NCBI GenBank assembly: GCA_041743085.1
Contig: JBGTNL010000049.1
Span: forward strand, 37,493-101,492
Reading direction: 5' to 3'
Length of the DNA stretch: 64,000 nucleotides
Source: JAFMPW01 sp041743085
GTDB lineage: Bacteria > Bacteroidota > Bacteroidia > Flavobacteriales > Flavobacteriaceae
Shown here: piece by piece, positions 62,463-64,000 of the stretch
How the letters are laid out: each line of letters begins with the position of its first letter
Numbering within the stretch: the stretch's first letter is position 1
Notes under the pieces: generated by a model
What the model saw: only the letters and a program-made list of their open reading frames with translations
Databases searched by the model: none
Told to the model about the DNA's origin: nothing
Translations under genes and position numbers: made by a program

Positions 62463-62969
62463 TTGACTTTCAATTTCCGTAACAATATCCCCTAAACTTT
62501 TTTTATCACAAATAACGATGTGGTTTGCCATTGAATAAAAGGGGCTTCTTTCTAACAAATGCTTTCCGATAAATTCCGGAAGTTGATTTTTATCCAAATG
62601 GGCTATCAATGGTCTGTGGTCTTTTTCTTTATACAGTCTTTGAATTAATTCTGCGACAGAAACCATTAAGTAAACGACCCGGCCGGATTTTTGTAACATT
62701 GTCTGCATATTGCCGCTATAGCACGGTGTGCCTCCTCCTGTGGCAATTACCAGGTGCTGTTTTTTTTGCAGGACCTCAATCAAATAATCGTGTTCTTTTT
62801 TACGAAAGTAGATTTCCCCTTTTTCTTTAAATATTTTCGCAATTCTTGCTTTCAGTTTACCTTCAATATAGTCATCGAGGTCAATAAAATTGATGCCCAG
62901 GCGATCTGCCAATAGTTTCCCAACAGTGGTTTTCCCACTTCCCATATAGCCTACCAGGACGATCTTCAT
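62454..62969 (-). CDS. aroK: shikimate kinase
   Basis: 171 residues, the family length. Walker A is GYMGSGKTT (G7-T14), the shikimate-binding Asp and Arg are in FIDLDDYIE and EIYFRKKEHDYL, the GGGTPCY motif follows, and the adenine-lid HRPLIAHL is present. AroK phosphorylates shikimate in aromatic amino-acid synthesis. It is transcribed towards the phosphoribosyltransferase gene, with overlapping 3' ends. Confidence 0.96.
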   Translation of the reverse strand: MKIVLVGYMGSGKTTVGKLLADRLGINFIDLDDYIEGKLKARIAKIFKEKGEIYFRKKEHDYLIEVLQKKQHLVIATGGGTPCYSGNMQTMLQKSGRVVYLMVSVAELIQRLYKEKDHRPLIAHLDKNQLPEFIGKHLLERSPFYSMANHIVICDKKSLGDIVTEIESQLS

Positions 62970-63064
62970 GTTGTGATTTTTGGTAAAAATGAATCAAAAA
63001 ACAGCGAATTCAAAGAAAAGGTAAATTTATCCGCAAATCGACTGGAAAAGTAAATTAATGATAT

Positions 63065-63072
63065 TATATTTG
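63065..63072 (+). promoter_or_regulatory. -7 box for tRNA-Lys (TATATTTG)
   Basis: Exact TAnnTTTG match about 60 bases before the tRNA. A hairpin GGGAGG-acgtga-CCTCCC (63105-63122) followed by a T-rich run separates it from the tRNA. Confidence 0.5.
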
Positions 63073-63134
63073 CACCCTTCTACGCAACACCTTCGGTACT
63101 GCTTGGGAGGACGTGACCTCCCTTAATTTTTTTA

Positions 63135-63207
63135 GACCTGGTAGCTCAGTTGGTAGAGCATCTCCCTTTTAAGGAGAGGGTCCTGGGTTCGAGCCCCAGC
63201 CAGGTCA
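63135..63207 (+). tRNA. tRNA-Lys (anticodon TTT)
   Basis: 73 bases folding as a normal cloverleaf: acceptor GACCTGG/CCAGGTC, D-arm with GGTAGAGC, anticodon stem TCTCC/GGAGA with loop CTTTTAA, and T-arm CTGGG-TTCGAGC-CCCAG. The anticodon at loop positions 34-36 is TTT, decoding Lys. No CCA is encoded. It is the substrate of MnmA, encoded at 11908. The integrase gene that follows suggests this tRNA is an integration site. Confidence 0.97.
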
Positions 63208-63231
63208 CTAAGTAGGAAATTATCTACTAAC

Positions 63232-63265
63232 AAAACCTTGCTAATTATATGATTAGCAGGGTTTT
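63232..63265 (+). terminator. terminator after tRNA-Lys
   Basis: AAAACCTTGCTAAT pairs with ATTAGCAGGGTTTT (one G-U) around a six-base loop. It lies 25 bases after the tRNA. Confidence 0.7.
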
Positions 63266-63321
63266 AAGATTTTAGGGAAATCATTTGATTTGATATTATT
63301 TGGTTTTAAAAGGTCACAGAT

Positions 63322-63366
63322 CGTCAACATTTTTTAAAACTGTCAACATAACTGTCAACATTTTTA
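63322..63366 (+). repeat. three GTCAACAT direct repeats, possible integrase arm sites
   Basis: cGTCAACATttttt, TGTCAACATaa and TGTCAACATttttt occur within 45 bases, between the tRNA and the integrase gene. Short direct repeats near an attachment site are typical of the arm-type sites of tyrosine integrases. Confidence 0.45.
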
Positions 63367-63452
63367 TAAATTGACCTGAATTTTAAGCATACCCATGCAG
63401 AGTTGATTTGACTTTCGTCTCAAATTATTGTTTAACAATTAAGACGACAACG

Positions 63453-64000
63453 ATGCGCACTTCTTCAACATTCTCAATCCTATTATGGATTTATGGCACC
63501 CGTGCCAAAAACAAGCAAACGAACATTTATGCCAGAATTACCTTAAATGGTAAAAGACTCAATATAAGTTTAAAACAAAAAATCGATGTTGACTCTTGGG
63601 ATGTAAAAAGGCAAAAAGTAAAAGGCAATAGCAATAAATCCAGGGAGGTCAACTTCTACTTAGATGGGGTAAAATCAGATTTGGTTCAATGCTATCGTGA
63701 TTTGAAAACAGAATCCAAAATACTTACTCCACAACGTATTAAAGCTAGATTTTTAGGTGAGGACATTAAAATTCATTCACTAAGTGATATTTGTAGCTAT
63801 CATAATCAAAAAAAAGCATCAAAATTATGTTTGAAGACTCTTTGTCATTATAAAACCACTCAGAAATATTTGTTCGCTTATGTGCTGGAGGAATATAAAA
63901 AATATGATATCCATCTTCAAGACCTGGATTATTCATTTGTACTGGGCTTTGAGAATTTTTTGAGAATATATCAACCAAAACATTATCAGGGTAAAATTGG
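63453..64000 (+). CDS. tyrosine recombinase/integrase, N-terminal part (cut by window end)
   Basis: The frame runs from ATG 63453 to the window edge, giving 182 residues without a stop. It has the N-terminal arm-binding domain (NIYARITLNGKRLNISLKQKID, then SWDVKRQKVKG) and the start of the SAM-like core-binding domain (LKTLCHYKTTQKYLFAYV, LDYSFVLGFENFLR) of Bacteroidota phage- and conjugative-type integrases. The catalytic Arg-His-Arg-Tyr domain is outside the window. It lies 245 bases after tRNA-Lys in the same direction. Confidence 0.9.
   Translation, partial: MRTSSTFSILLWIYGTRAKNKQTNIYARITLNGKRLNISLKQKIDVDSWDVKRQKVKGNSNKSREVNFYLDGVKSDLVQCYRDLKTESKILTPQRIKARFLGEDIKIHSLSDICSYHNQKKASKLCLKTLCHYKTTQKYLFAYVLEEYKKYDIHLQDLDYSFVLGFENFLRIYQPKHYQGKI

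Overview
The window is chromosomal DNA of a member of the Bacteroidota, most likely a marine Flavobacteriaceae. The signs are exact TAnnTTTG -7 boxes in front of many genes, almost no Shine-Dalgarno sequences, a TonB-dependent receptor paired with DUF4249 lipoproteins, monomeric isocitrate dehydrogenase, split transketolase, bacillithiol synthesis (BshC) and many exported lipoproteins. Genus cannot be fixed from the sequence alone.

Layout. 1-10.5 kb: end of a DUF4038 glycoside-hydrolase-like protein, an exported M28 (glutamate carboxypeptidase II-type) peptidase, a DUF2007 protein, a large PVC-type cytochrome c/HEAT lipoprotein, a hotdog thioesterase, an exported TPR protein and an SMP-30-like lipoprotein. 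10.5-26.5 kb: mostly minus-strand housekeeping genes (flavin oxidoreductase, mnmA, yidC, pyrG, the guaA/LysM-PBP/osmC operon, bshC), plus an exported TIM-barrel isomerase on the plus strand and a 1.3-kb gene-poor gap with nested repeats. 26.7-34.8 kb: plus-strand exported enzymes (M14 peptidase, esterase, PKD-Spondin_N lipoprotein, two exported DinB proteins, sulfatase) and a GNAT acetyltransferase. 34.8-44 kb: a cluster of small hairpins, a regulatory-domain outer-membrane-type protein, a candidate structured RNA, icd, and a TonB receptor with two tandem DUF4249 lipoproteins. 44-63 kb: core genes: glycerate kinase, thrS-infC-rpmI-rplT, HAD phosphatase, dnaB, accA, tgt-LptF/G, split transketolase, S4 protein, phosphoribosyltransferase, aroK. 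63-64 kb: tRNA-Lys(TTT) followed by a tyrosine integrase cut by the window end, probably the left edge of an integrated element.

Non-coding structure is rich. Two small repeat families are visible: a 160-bp TA-flanked MITE-like element (two copies) and a 210-bp element with TGTCCGGT ends (three full copies and one divergent copy). One MITE sits inside the divergent copy. Other points of interest are eight consecutive hairpins in 250 bp, a possible structured RNA before icd, an apparent ATA start for infC, a Tgt that has lost its three zinc cysteines, and a spondin-domain lipoprotein. No rRNA, CRISPR array, defence system or intact transposase was found. I found no clear undescribed multi-gene system; the integrase edge at the right end is the likeliest doorway to accessory DNA.
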